From positions 930,001 to 994,000 of the forward strand of contig NZ_WKJQ01000001.1 in NCBI RefSeq assembly GCF_009674625.1: 64,000 bases of DNA, written 5' to 3'. The position numbers and the translations under genes are program-made. Within the stretch, counting starts at the first letter, position 1. Each line of letters opens with the position of its first letter. Under the pieces are notes generated by a model that ran no database searches, was not told where the DNA came from, and worked only from the letters and a program-made list of their open reading frames with translations. The stretch comes from Haloferax marinum. GTDB taxonomy: Archaea > Halobacteriota > Halobacteria > Halobacteriales > Haloferacaceae. Shown one piece after another: positions 8,955 to 19,584 of the stretch.

Positions 8955-10565
8955 TTATCCCTCTCCGACCATCCGGCCTTCGTCTTCCCACTCTTGCTCG
9001 CGGAGTTCGTACTTCTGAATCTTCCCGGTCGCCGTCTTCGGCAGTTCGGCGACGAACTCGATCTCTTTGGGGAGTTTGTACGTCGCGATGCGTTCTCGAC
9101 AGAACTCGACGAGGGCCTCCGCAGTCGTGCCCGGCGCGTCCGGGTCACCGCTTCTCGGGACGATGAACGCCTTCGGCGATTCACCCCACTCGTCAGATGG
9201 AATCGGGATGACCGCCACGTCGGCGACGCTCTCGTGGTCGAACAGGGTGTCTTCCAACTCGATACTGGAGATGTTCTCACCGCCGGAGATGATGATGTCC
9301 TTCTTGCGGTCCTGGATGCTGATGAACCCATTTTCGTCCACGACAGCGAGGTCACCCATGTGGTAGTAGCCCTCCAGTCGGGCGGTGAACGCTTCTTCGG
9401 TCTCTTCGGGCTTGTTCCAGTACTTGTCCATCACCTGGTTGCCGGCGACGACGATTTCGCCGATACTCTGCCCGTCTCTGGGCACGTCGTCGCCGTCTTC
9501 GTCGACGACGCGCACGTCGGTTCCGAGGTAGCCGATACCCTGTTTCTTTTTCACACCGAATCGGTCGCCGTCGCCATCGAGGAACCGCTTCGCTTCGGAC
9601 GTGGTGATGAGCGGACCCGTCTCTGTTGCCCCATAGACGTGCATGAGACGCCATCCGAACTCGTCTTCGACCGTTCGAATCGTCGCTTCCGGTGGAGCCG
9701 CACCGGCCGTCGCTGCACGAACCGGGTTCGCTCCAGTCGTCTCGACGCCGCCCTCGTCGCGGTAGTGTTTCATCAAGATGTTCAACACCGTCGGCGCGGC
9801 GCAGAGATACGACACGTCCTCGGTGCGGATGGCGTCGAGGACGTCCTCAGCATCGACACCACGCGTACAGATGTGCTTCGCGCCGTGTCCGGTGATGGCG
9901 TAGATGTGGCCCCACCCGTTGACGTGGAACATCGGGAGCGTCCACAGGTAGACGTCGCCGTCCGAGATGTCCTGATGCATCGAGATGAGGTAGGCGTGAA
10001 TCGTCTCCGCCCGGTGCGTTCGACAGACACCCTTCGGGTCGCCGGTCGTCCCCGAGGTGTAGTTGATGGTGATTATCTCGTCTTCGGCCATCTCCGGTCG
10101 GTCGTACTCGGTTGACTCGGCGACGATGTCGTCGAACTCTAACCAGTCACCGTCGACCTCGCCTGCGTCGTTCGTGACGAAAACCTCCGTCGGAACGTCG
10201 TCTCGAATCTCCTCTATCTTCTCTGCGAACGCGTAGTCCGCGTAGATCGCTTTCACGTCGGCGTCGTTGAGCATGTACTCGAAGTCCGCCGGGACGAGGC
10301 GGTAGTTCAGCGGCATGTGGACGCCGCCGAGTTGCATCGTCCCGTAGGCCGCCTCGAGGTGATAGTGCGTGTTCGGGTCCAAGACGGCGACTCGGTCGCC
10401 TTTTTCGACGCCACGCGACTGCAACGCCGCCGAGAATCCGTCTGCCCGTTCGCCGAGTTCCGCGTAGGAGAACCGTTCACCTGTCGTCGCGACGACCGCC
10501 TCCTCGTCGGCGTAGTACCGACGGGCACGGTCGAGGAATTCGGTTACCAGGAGTGGTTTTTCCAT
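8955..10565 (-). CDS. AMP-forming acyl-CoA synthetase/ligase
   Basis: This is a 536-residue member of the ANL superfamily that activates a carboxylic acid as acyl-AMP and transfers it to CoA. The P-loop-like motif YTSGTTGDPKG is at 169-179. The A5-type motif (YGATETGP), the hinge Asp region (YHMGDLAVVDENGF) and the C-terminal catalytic lysine segment (TATGKIQKYELR) are all present. The length suits fatty- or aromatic-acid ligases rather than acetyl-CoA synthetase. It lies between the ABC cluster and acs on the same strand, so it may activate an imported acid. The substrate chain length is not predictable by eye. Confidence 0.88.
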   Translation of the reverse strand: MEKPLLVTEFLDRARRYYADEEAVVATTGERFSYAELGERADGFSAALQSRGVEKGDRVAVLDPNTHYHLEAAYGTMQLGGVHMPLNYRLVPADFEYMLNDADVKAIYADYAFAEKIEEIRDDVPTEVFVTNDAGEVDGDWLEFDDIVAESTEYDRPEMAEDEIITINYTSGTTGDPKGVCRTHRAETIHAYLISMHQDISDGDVYLWTLPMFHVNGWGHIYAITGHGAKHICTRGVDAEDVLDAIRTEDVSYLCAAPTVLNILMKHYRDEGGVETTGANPVRAATAGAAPPEATIRTVEDEFGWRLMHVYGATETGPLITTSEAKRFLDGDGDRFGVKKKQGIGYLGTDVRVVDEDGDDVPRDGQSIGEIVVAGNQVMDKYWNKPEETEEAFTARLEGYYHMGDLAVVDENGFISIQDRKKDIIISGGENISSIELEDTLFDHESVADVAVIPIPSDEWGESPKAFIVPRSGDPDAPGTTAEALVEFCRERIATYKLPKEIEFVAELPKTATGKIQKYELREQEWEDEGRMVGEG

Positions 10566-10709
10566 ACGTGCTGACCTACACTAACGTTAGAGATAAATAT
10601 GCGGGGTGGTGCCACGCAACGTGGTGTGGCGGCCAGCGTTGGTCCCTCTTCTCCTGTAATTGGGTAGCCACTGACGGGTCGTCAGCTACGTCAAAAAGAG
10701 AAATCGGGC

Positions 10710-10858
10710 AATCGGAAAACTGGGGGAATCAGAAAACTGGGGGAATCGGAAAACTGGGGGAATCAGAAAACCGGGGGAATCGGAAAACCGGGAAACCGGA
10801 GACCCGGAGAATCAGAAAACCGGGAAACCGGAGACCCGGAGAATCAGAAAACCGGGGA
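10710..10858. repeat. Compound tandem repeat behind acs (17-mers and 32-mers)
   Basis: Four 17-bp units lie at 10710-10777 (consensus aatcRgaaaacYggggg). Position 5 alternates G/A/G/A, which gives a 34-bp higher-order period. Two 32-bp units follow at 10778-10841. They begin with the same aatcRgaaaaccggg core and add aaaccggagacccggag. A last partial core is at 10842-10858. The array begins 23 nt behind the acs stop codon and fills about half of the 316-bp gap before the next gene. Confidence 0.9.
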
Positions 10859-10881
10859 CTCGAGAGAACGAGAAGCCGACG

Positions 10882-12876
<1,995 letters not shown>

Positions 12877-13074
12877 AGTACGTGCTAACCAATAGAATCA
12901 TCCATGATAAATCTATGTAGTTCGGCAGTTAGGGCGTGCGGTTTTCACGCGACGGGTCGCCGATGCGTCGAGTAAACCGGGCGGCCAACGCTCAGAGTTT
13001 ACGACGGCACTGGCTGGCGGTGATGACACACCTTCAACAGAACGGAGAACGGGTACGGTGGGCTGTTCCGGGCG

Positions 13075-14775
13075 TTACATCACGCCAATCGTCTCACGGT
13101 AGGTGCCGAACTCTTCGGCGAACACGTCCATGATTTCGCCCATCGTGACGTACTCCTTGACCGCATCGACGAGCACTGGCATGACGTTCCCACCGCTCTC
13201 GACGGTCTCTCGGAGTTCTTCGAGTGCTGCTTCGACTGCCTCGTCGTCGCGTTCATCTTTCACGGATTCCAGCCGTTCGAGTTGACGGTCCTGAACTTCC
13301 TCTTCGACGTGCAGGAGGTCCAGTCGAGTGTCGTCTTCGGTGGCGTACTCGTTGACGCCGACGACGACTTCTTCGCCGTCTTCGACACGTGACTGGTACT
13401 CGTAGGAGGCTTCGCCGATCTCCTTGTGGTAGTAGCCTTCGTTGATGCCGGCGAGGACGCCGTCGCGGACAGAGCCGTCGCCCATCTCGCGAATCTCTTC
13501 GATGTAGGCCATCGTCTCTTCTGCTATCTCGTCGGTGAGTTTCTCGACGAAGAAACTGCCGCCGAGTGGGTCGATGACGTCGGCCGCGCCCGACTCTTCG
13601 GCGATGATTTGCTGGGTTCGCAAGGCGACGGTGACTGCCTCTTCGGAGGGGAGCGCCAGCGCCTCGTCGAAACTGTTCGTGTGGAGTGACTGCGTCCCAC
13701 CGAGGACGCCCGCGAGCGCCTGAATCGTCACGCGGACGATGTTGTTGAGTGGCTGTTGGGCCGTCAGCGATTGGCCCGCCGTCTGGGTGTGGAACTTCAT
13801 CTGTTTCGAGCGCTCGTCTTCTGCGCCGTACCACTCGGACATCACGTCGTGGTAGATGCGGCGGGCGGCACGGAACTTCGCGACCTCCTCGAAGATGGAG
13901 TTGTGCGAGTTGAAGAAAAACGAGAGTTGCGGTGCGAACTCGTCGACGTCGAGGCCGCGGTCCATCGCGTCTTCGACGTAGGCAAAGCCGTCTGCAAGGG
14001 TAAAGGCGAGTTCCTGAATCGCGGTCGACCCAGCCTCACGGATGTGATAGCCAGAAATCGAGATGGGGCGGATTCGCGGCGTCTCCTCGGCGGCGAACTC
14101 GACGGTGTCGGTGACGAGTTTCAGCGAGGGTTCCGGCGGGATGACCCACTCCTTCTGCGCAATGAACTCTTTGAGCATGTCGTTCTGGAAGGTGCCGCCA
14201 ATCTGGTCGCGAGAGACACCGCGGTTGTCCGCAAGCGCGACGTACATGGCGAAGACGACGGGAGCAGAGGGGTTGATAGTGAACGACGTGGTCACGTCTC
14301 CGATGTCGATGCCGTCGAAGAGAATCTCCATGTCGCGGAGGGTATCGACTGCGACGCCCTCTTTCCCGACTTCGCCGTCGGAAAGCGGATGGTCGGAGTC
14401 TTTGCCCATGAGCGACGGCATGTCGAACGCCGTCGAGAGACCGGTCTGGCCGTTCTCGATGAGGTAGTGGAATCGTTCGTTCGTCTCCCGCGCGGTCCCG
14501 AATCCGGCGAACTGCCGCATCGTCCACGTTCGGCCACGGAACATCGTGGGGTACACACCGCGTGTGTAGGGTGCTTCGCCAGGGAAGCCGAGGTCCTCCT
14601 CGTAGTCGATGTCGGCAACGTCTGTGGGCGTGTAGATGTCGTCTACTTCGTGATTCGAAACGGTTGCGAACCGGTCTTTCCGCTCCCCACCTTTCTCGAG
14701 GAAGGGGTCACGAGTATCCGACTCCCACTGGTCGCGCGCCTCTCGAATAGACGCTAACTCCTCATCGTCGTACAT
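13075..14775 (-). CDS. mmcA: Methylmalonyl-CoA mutase large subunit, catalytic domain only
   Basis: This is a 566-residue TIM-barrel catalytic subunit of the cobalamin-dependent mutase interconverting methylmalonyl-CoA and succinyl-CoA. Recognisable parts are the YPTMFRGRTWTMRQFAGFG segment near residue 75, the TGLSTAFDMPS motif, the FHTQTAGQSLTAQQPLNN segment and the GTQSLHTNSFDEALALPS block. The B12-binding domain is absent, as in the archaeal split enzyme where a small subunit supplies it; that gene is not in this window. It may serve propionate use or a methylmalonyl/methylaspartate-type pathway. Confidence 0.93.
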   Translation of the reverse strand: MYDDEELASIREARDQWESDTRDPFLEKGGERKDRFATVSNHEVDDIYTPTDVADIDYEEDLGFPGEAPYTRGVYPTMFRGRTWTMRQFAGFGTARETNERFHYLIENGQTGLSTAFDMPSLMGKDSDHPLSDGEVGKEGVAVDTLRDMEILFDGIDIGDVTTSFTINPSAPVVFAMYVALADNRGVSRDQIGGTFQNDMLKEFIAQKEWVIPPEPSLKLVTDTVEFAAEETPRIRPISISGYHIREAGSTAIQELAFTLADGFAYVEDAMDRGLDVDEFAPQLSFFFNSHNSIFEEVAKFRAARRIYHDVMSEWYGAEDERSKQMKFHTQTAGQSLTAQQPLNNIVRVTIQALAGVLGGTQSLHTNSFDEALALPSEEAVTVALRTQQIIAEESGAADVIDPLGGSFFVEKLTDEIAEETMAYIEEIREMGDGSVRDGVLAGINEGYYHKEIGEASYEYQSRVEDGEEVVVGVNEYATEDDTRLDLLHVEEEVQDRQLERLESVKDERDDEAVEAALEELRETVESGGNVMPVLVDAVKEYVTMGEIMDVFAEEFGTYRETIGVM

Positions 14776-14840
14776 GCTCGGAATTCAGTATGGACGATGA
14801 TTAATGATTCGGGTCGATTCACACCCGATAGACGAGACCT

Positions 14841-14920
14841 TTCGACGTACGAACCGTCGGCACACAACCCTTCGACGTACGAACCGTCGGCACACACCCC
14901 TTCGACGCACAGACCATCGT
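14841..14920. repeat. 30-bp tandem repeat, 2.7 copies, between divergent genes
   Basis: Units start at 14841, 14871 and 14901 with the core ttcgacgtacgaaccgtcgg followed by cacacaaccc or a variant. The first two are nearly identical; the third is partial and diverged. They lie between the divergent mmcA start (14775) and nosD-like start (15046), so they could carry protein-binding sites or simply be slippage products. Confidence 0.85.
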
Positions 14921-15045
14921 GCATATCACTCCTCGGTGCCGTAGCCCCGAGCATGTGTGACTGTACGAACGAGACGGAGCTCCTGGCGGCGGGCCGCCGC
15001 CGTGGAGTCGTCCTCGGCGCGGGGGTCGCCGGAGGCTGACTGCCG

Positions 15046-16971
15046 ATGGCGATTGTTACCCCGTCTGCGACCAAGTGGGTCGCCGGCGTGACGACCCTCG
15101 TCCTCGTCCTCGCGAGCGTCTCGTTCGTCGTTCCTGCCGCAGGAACCGTCTCGCCCGTCCCGTTCGACGACACGGTGAAGACCGGCGGGACGGCGGTCGA
15201 TATCCGCCTCTCGGAGGTCGAAGGCTTCGAAGTTCCCGTCGCGCAGGTTCACTTCTCTCGGTACCGCTACGTCATCGGATACTACGACGTGACCACGGCC
15301 GCGGCCGATATCGCGTCGCCCGAGAGCGCCCGGCAGTTCGGAGACCCACTCGCCGTGTTCGTCTCCGACTACGCGACCGTCTCGCCGGTCGTCGACGACG
15401 ACGGCTACCTTCGGACGCAACACAACCGACAGCCAGGATGGGTCGAGGCGTCCGAGGCGTCGTTCGTCGTCGGTTCGTCGGCCCGTGTTCCCTCCGGACC
15501 CATCGCCGTTCCGTTCTCTGATGCCGACAACGCACAGTCGTTTGCCGACCGATACGGCGGTGAAGTCGTCGGCTGGCAGACGTTCCGCGAGCGTTCGGAG
15601 AGCACACTCGAAACCCGACTCGCCGCCTTCGAGGCGTCTGTCACCGCCCACCACGACTGGGCCAATCAGACCGTCACTGCGAGTGATTCGCTCTTCGACC
15701 GGCCCGTCTCGACCGTCGTCGGAGAAGACGCGCCGACCGTCGAGGCGGCCGTCGAGTCCGCCCCCGCGAACACCGCCGTCTACGTGCCGCCGGGGAACTA
15801 CTCGGTCGATACGGTCGAACTGAACCGCTCTGTTACCCTCGTCGGTGCCGGCCCGGAGACGCGACTGGTCGGTGACGGAAACGGCAGCGTCGTCCACGTT
15901 CGGGCCGACAGGGGGGCCGTGGCGAATCTCTCGATATCGGGCGTCGGGTCGGTCGGTACGCGACGCATTCAGGCGACCAACGAGTCGGTCGACTGGGACA
16001 CTCGCGTCCAACTCGCGTACGGACGCGGCGACGCCGGTATCGTCCTCGACGGGGCGAACGACTCCGCAGTTCGCGGCGTCCACATCGACACGCCCGCGAG
16101 TGGAATCATCGTCCGCGAGAGCGCCGACAGCGTCCTCGCGAATCTCTCCATACAGGGCGCAGAGACGGCCTCCGAGGGCTTCATGGGCGTCGTCCTCATC
16201 GGAGAACGGTCGGTCGTCGAAACCTCGACGTTCCGCGACGGGCGCGACAGCGTCTACACGCACCGCGCCGACGGGAGTGTCGTCAGAAACAACCGCATGG
16301 AAGGCGGCCGCTACGGCGTCCACGAGATGTACACGTCGGACGTGCTCGTCGCCGGTAACGTCGTCCGCGACAACAGAATCGGCGTCATCATCATGACGCG
16401 CCCAATCGGTAATCTCGTCGTCGGAAACGACGTTCGCAACGCTAACTTCGGCTTCATCCCCGCCGGGAGCGACACCTACGTCGCAGACAACGTCTTCGCC
16501 GACAACGAGTACGGCATGGACGTCAGCGGCGACCGGCAGGTGTACGTCCGAAACACCGTCGTCGGAAACGACGTGGGCGTCCGCGGGAGTTCGACGTTCC
16601 CGACGAACGTCGTCGTCCACAACGATATCGTCGGCAACGACCGGCAGGTCGAATCGAAACTCGGCCCGATGCGGACGTGGACGCGCGACGGAGAAGGCAA
16701 CTACTGGGGTGACTTGCCACTCGAAGACGCCGACCGCGACGGCGCGTACGACCGAGCGTTCCAACCCTCTGGTCCGGTCGATTCCGAACTCGGCCGACAC
16801 CAGGCGGCGCTCACGCTCTCGCGGGCACCGATGATGGACGCATTACGACGTGCACGCGACGACGTCGCCGGCCTTCGCGGGTCCGGCGTCGTCGATGCCG
16901 CACCGCGAACGACACCGGTTCGCCCGGACGTCCTCACGACGCTCAACACGACGGAGGAAACCGATGCCTGA
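15046..16971 (+). CDS. nosD: NosD-type beta-helix protein with N-terminal NosL-like domain
   Basis: This is a 641-residue exported protein. Residues 1-34 form a Sec-type signal peptide. Residues about 60-180 resemble NosL: AVFVSDYATVSP and the PSGPIAVPFSDADNAQSFADRYGG segment match NosL's closing motif. The Cys/Met copper ligands of classic NosL are absent. From about 225 onward it is a right-handed parallel beta-helix of the CASH/NosD type with repeated G-x-Y/V-G-V and N-x-V-x-x-N turns. NosD works outside the cell with the NosFY ABC transporter in maturing nitrous oxide reductase. The downstream genes are exactly nosF and nosY types, overlapping by 8 and 4 nt. No nosZ is present in the window. 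Confidence 0.85.
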   Translation: MAIVTPSATKWVAGVTTLVLVLASVSFVVPAAGTVSPVPFDDTVKTGGTAVDIRLSEVEGFEVPVAQVHFSRYRYVIGYYDVTTAAADIASPESARQFGDPLAVFVSDYATVSPVVDDDGYLRTQHNRQPGWVEASEASFVVGSSARVPSGPIAVPFSDADNAQSFADRYGGEVVGWQTFRERSESTLETRLAAFEASVTAHHDWANQTVTASDSLFDRPVSTVVGEDAPTVEAAVESAPANTAVYVPPGNYSVDTVELNRSVTLVGAGPETRLVGDGNGSVVHVRADRGAVANLSISGVGSVGTRRIQATNESVDWDTRVQLAYGRGDAGIVLDGANDSAVRGVHIDTPASGIIVRESADSVLANLSIQGAETASEGFMGVVLIGERSVVETSTFRDGRDSVYTHRADGSVVRNNRMEGGRYGVHEMYTSDVLVAGNVVRDNRIGVIIMTRPIGNLVVGNDVRNANFGFIPAGSDTYVADNVFADNEYGMDVSGDRQVYVRNTVVGNDVGVRGSSTFPTNVVVHNDIVGNDRQVESKLGPMRTWTRDGEGNYWGDLPLEDADRDGAYDRAFQPSGPVDSELGRHQAALTLSRAPMMDALRRARDDVAGLRGSGVVDAAPRTTPVRPDVLTTLNTTEETDA

Positions 16972-17800
16972 TGGAGAGACACCCGCCAACGAGGCGACAG
17001 AGACAGTAGCCACAGCGCAGCCGAACGACCCGGCGACGGCGACGACCACCGGGGCACCGGAGGCGAACCCCACCCCCGGTCCCGATTCGTCGGCGTCACA
17101 CCCGGCCATCGAAGCGACCGGGCTGAGTCACGCGTTCGGAGACGTGCGCGTCCTCGAAGACGTGTCGCTGTCGGTGGCACCCGGCGAAATCGTCGCACTC
17201 GTCGGCCCGAACGGGTCCGGTAAATCGACGCTCTTGCGGTTCCTCGCGAAGGTCCGCGCCCCCGACGAGGGGACGGTTACGATAGGCGAGGCCGGCGAGA
17301 CGCGCGTGGGCTATCTCCCCCAGCAACCGGGGTTCCGGTCCGGGTTTTCTGCCGAAGACACACTCCAGTTCTACGCCCAGTTCGTCGACGACGAAATTGA
17401 CGTGCCAGACATCCTCGACCGAGTCGGTCTCTCGGGTGCGGCGAATCGGCGGGTCGAGGCGCTCTCCGGCGGGATGACCCGTCTGCTCGGCCTCGGACGT
17501 GCACTCGTCGGCGACCCGGACGCCCTCGTCCTCGACGAACCCGCGAGTGGGCTCGACCCCGGAATGGTCGAACGTCTCTTCGGCATCGTCTCCGACCTCG
17601 CCGCCGATGGAACTGCAATCATCCTCTCGTCGCACAATCTCGGGCCGGTCGAACGCACTGCGGACCGCGTCGTCGTCCTCGACGACGGCAGATTCGTCGC
17701 GGACGCCCCGCCCCGCGAGATAGTCGAATCGGCCGGTGCGGCCGACCTCCAGACTGCCTTCGGGACGCTCGTCTCGACCGACGGGGTGGACGGCAGATGA
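16964..17800 (+). CDS. nosF: NosF-type ABC transporter ATPase
   Basis: This is a 278-residue ATPase driving the NosDFY complex. I choose the ATG at 16964, which overlaps the end of nosD; upstream codons are Arg-rich and read through nosD. Residues 1-48 are an Ala/Thr/Pro/Glu-rich extension, unusual for the family, so a later start cannot be excluded. Walker A is GPNGSGKST (81-89). The signature (ALSGGMTRLLG), Walker B (ALVLDEPASGLDP) and the switch His (ILSSHN) are all intact, so it should hydrolyse ATP. It overlaps nosY by 4 nt. Confidence 0.85.
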   Translation: MPDGETPANEATETVATAQPNDPATATTTGAPEANPTPGPDSSASHPAIEATGLSHAFGDVRVLEDVSLSVAPGEIVALVGPNGSGKSTLLRFLAKVRAPDEGTVTIGEAGETRVGYLPQQPGFRSGFSAEDTLQFYAQFVDDEIDVPDILDRVGLSGAANRRVEALSGGMTRLLGLGRALVGDPDALVLDEPASGLDPGMVERLFGIVSDLAADGTAIILSSHNLGPVERTADRVVVLDDGRFVADAPPREIVESAGAADLQTAFGTLVSTDGVDGR

Positions 17801-18624
17801 GCGACGCGCCTCCCCGCACGAACGACCGGCAGGACCTCGTCGCAATCGCGACCCGCGAACTTCGGACCGTCGTTCGAACACCTGCAGTCGTCGCGCTGTC
17901 TGTCGTGTTCGGACTGACCGTCGTCGCCGTCACCGCCGCGGGGTCCGGGTCACGAGGCGGATACGTCCCACTCGTCCTCGACCTGGTGCCCTTCGTGGAG
18001 GCGCTCGTCCCACTCCTCGCGTTCGCGCTCTGTTATCGCGCGGTGCTCTCGGACCGACAGGCCGGCGAACTCGACGTCCTCAGGACGTTCGACGTCTCTC
18101 GACCCGCCTACGTCGGCGGCGTCTTCCTCGGGCGGAGTCTCGCCCTCGTCACCGTGGTCTTCGGGTCACTTCTCGTCGCGGCCGCGATGGTTCCGGTGCT
18201 GTCGCCCGACAAACCGACGTTCCTCGCGTTGAACGAGGCGGCCGACTCACCGGTTGCGTTCGTCCGATTCGCTGTCCTCGCCGTGTTGTTCGCACTGGCG
18301 ACGGCGGCCGTCGCACTCGCAATCTCTGCGGCGGCGCGCACCGCGAGACAGGCACTCGCCCTCGCCATCGGGTTGCTCGTCGCCTTCCTCGTCGGCGTCG
18401 ACGCAGCAGCAGTCGCTGCACTCGCTTCGGGGACCGTCGGCATCGACGCCGTTCCGTACATCCTCGCGGTGAGTCCGAACGGAGCGTTTCGGTCGCTCGT
18501 CTTCGGCGTCGCCGTCGAGACGGGCGGCGCCGTGTCGCCACTCACGGCACTGTTGGGACTCGGCGGGTGGGTCGTCGGTGCGCTGGCAGTGGCCGTCGTG
18601 ACGGCGTGGCGCCCCGTCGAATGA
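17797..18624 (+). CDS. nosY: NosY-type ABC transporter permease
   Basis: This is a 275-residue membrane protein with about six hydrophobic helices and the ABC-2 topology of NosY. The charged N-terminus (LVAIATRELRTVVRTP) is the usual elbow that lies on the membrane and docks the ATPase. The segment ALCYRAVLSDRQAGELDVLRTFDVSRPAYV matches the coupling region of ABC-2 permeases. It is the last gene of the nosD-nosF-nosY operon and converges on a flavin reductase-like gene 24 nt away. Confidence 0.85.
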   Translation: MSDAPPRTNDRQDLVAIATRELRTVVRTPAVVALSVVFGLTVVAVTAAGSGSRGGYVPLVLDLVPFVEALVPLLAFALCYRAVLSDRQAGELDVLRTFDVSRPAYVGGVFLGRSLALVTVVFGSLLVAAAMVPVLSPDKPTFLALNEAADSPVAFVRFAVLAVLFALATAAVALAISAAARTARQALALAIGLLVAFLVGVDAAAVAALASGTVGIDAVPYILAVSPNGAFRSLVFGVAVETGGAVSPLTALLGLGGWVVGALAVAVVTAWRPVE

Positions 18625-18648
18625 GAACCGAGAGACTGGACTCCGTCT

Positions 18649-19299
18649 TCAGCCGAAGTTTTCGACTTTCGCCGCGTCGGCGTCGCCGCCGGCCGCTTCG
18701 AGCGCCTCGATTGCGGCATCCACGAACGAAGCGAACCCGTAGACGAAGACCTGTTCCTCGTCGACGTCGTCGCCGGAGAGTGCGTCTGCGACAGCGTCTG
18801 TCAGGTCTGCCTCGTCGTCCGTGACGACGACAGACGCACCGGCGTCGCTGAGGGCGTCGAGTCGCGTTTCGTGCGCGGGCGCGTCGTCAAGGTATACGAC
18901 TGCGGCCTCGTTTCCGTCTGCGACGGCCGCTTCGGCGATACCGACTGCCGGACCGATACCTGGGCCGCCAGCGAGGACGACCACGGAGGCTTCGCCATCG
19001 TAGTAACTCTGGCCGAAGGGTCCCGAGAGGTCGATGGTGTCGCCCGCTGCCAGCGATTCGAGGTGGTGGCTGAACGGTCCTGCTTCGTCGGGGTCGATAC
19101 CGACGGTCACTTCGAACGTATCCGTGACGCCGGGCGACGAGAGCGTGTAGAAACGGGCGTACGATTCGTCGTCGATAGTTGCGGAGAGTTTGACGAACTG
19201 GCCCGGTTCGGCCTCGAACTCCGCTGGCGTCTCGAACTCGATAGCGACCGTTCCGGGTCCGACGTCGCGGACCGCAGCAACGGTGACGGTTGCGTCCAT
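18649..19299 (-). CDS. Ferredoxin-NADP reductase-like flavoprotein
   Basis: This is a 216-residue FNR-superfamily protein. The beta-barrel FAD domain shows the FAD-binding signature RFYTLSSP (49-56). The NAD(P)-binding part has GGPGIGP (111-117) and the closing FVYGFASFVDAAIEAL helix. There is no iron-sulfur domain, so it needs a separate acceptor or donor. The ATG at 19299 gives the family's normal first strand (MDATVTVAAVRDV); the 14 upstream codons do not look coding. It diverges from korAB, which produces reduced ferredoxin, so a role linking ferredoxin, flavodoxin-like partners and NAD(P)H is plausible but not shown. Confidence 0.82.
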   Translation of the reverse strand: MDATVTVAAVRDVGPGTVAIEFETPAEFEAEPGQFVKLSATIDDESYARFYTLSSPGVTDTFEVTVGIDPDEAGPFSHHLESLAAGDTIDLSGPFGQSYYDGEASVVVLAGGPGIGPAVGIAEAAVADGNEAAVVYLDDAPAHETRLDALSDAGASVVVTDDEADLTDAVADALSGDDVDEEQVFVYGFASFVDAAIEALEAAGGDADAAKVENFG

Positions 19300-19524
19300 G
19301 GGCCCGCTTCGGCGCACGCTCACAAGGGCCTTGCCTTCCACCTCGGCTACGGTCAGCTATCCCCCCACCGGAAACCGGTCAACGTTGCCGCGAGGCGCCG
19401 AGATTCGGCGTAATTGGACATACGTCCACCCATCTCCGTGAGAGTGCCTAATCAAACAGCATGTGGGGCTGAAAAATACACTCTCGAGGGGGTGTCGTGA
19501 CGGTATTCGTTGATTGACGACAGC

Positions 19525-19536
19525 GATTATTTACAC
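19525..19536 (+). promoter_or_regulatory. Probable TATA element ahead of korA
   Basis: The string gattatttacac lies about 50-60 nt ahead of the korA ATG, within the 285-bp gap between divergent genes. A transcript starting 25-30 nt downstream would have a leader of roughly 25-30 nt, so this one is probably not leaderless. Confidence 0.35.
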
Positions 19537-19584
19537 AAATTTTCAGAAGGCTTTTGACCCGGCTATGGGTAGATTTCACTCAGC

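Noticed and set aside
10710..10858. CRISPR-like array behind acs
   Set aside because: Units are directly adjacent without unique spacers, are 17 or 32 bp and vary in sequence; no cas genes are near. It is a tandem repeat.
14926..16800. 624-codon frame antisense to nosD
   Set aside because: It is a shadow of the G+C-rich nosD reading frame; its composition is Arg/Val/Asp-biased without a domain, and nosD has a clear signal peptide and fold.
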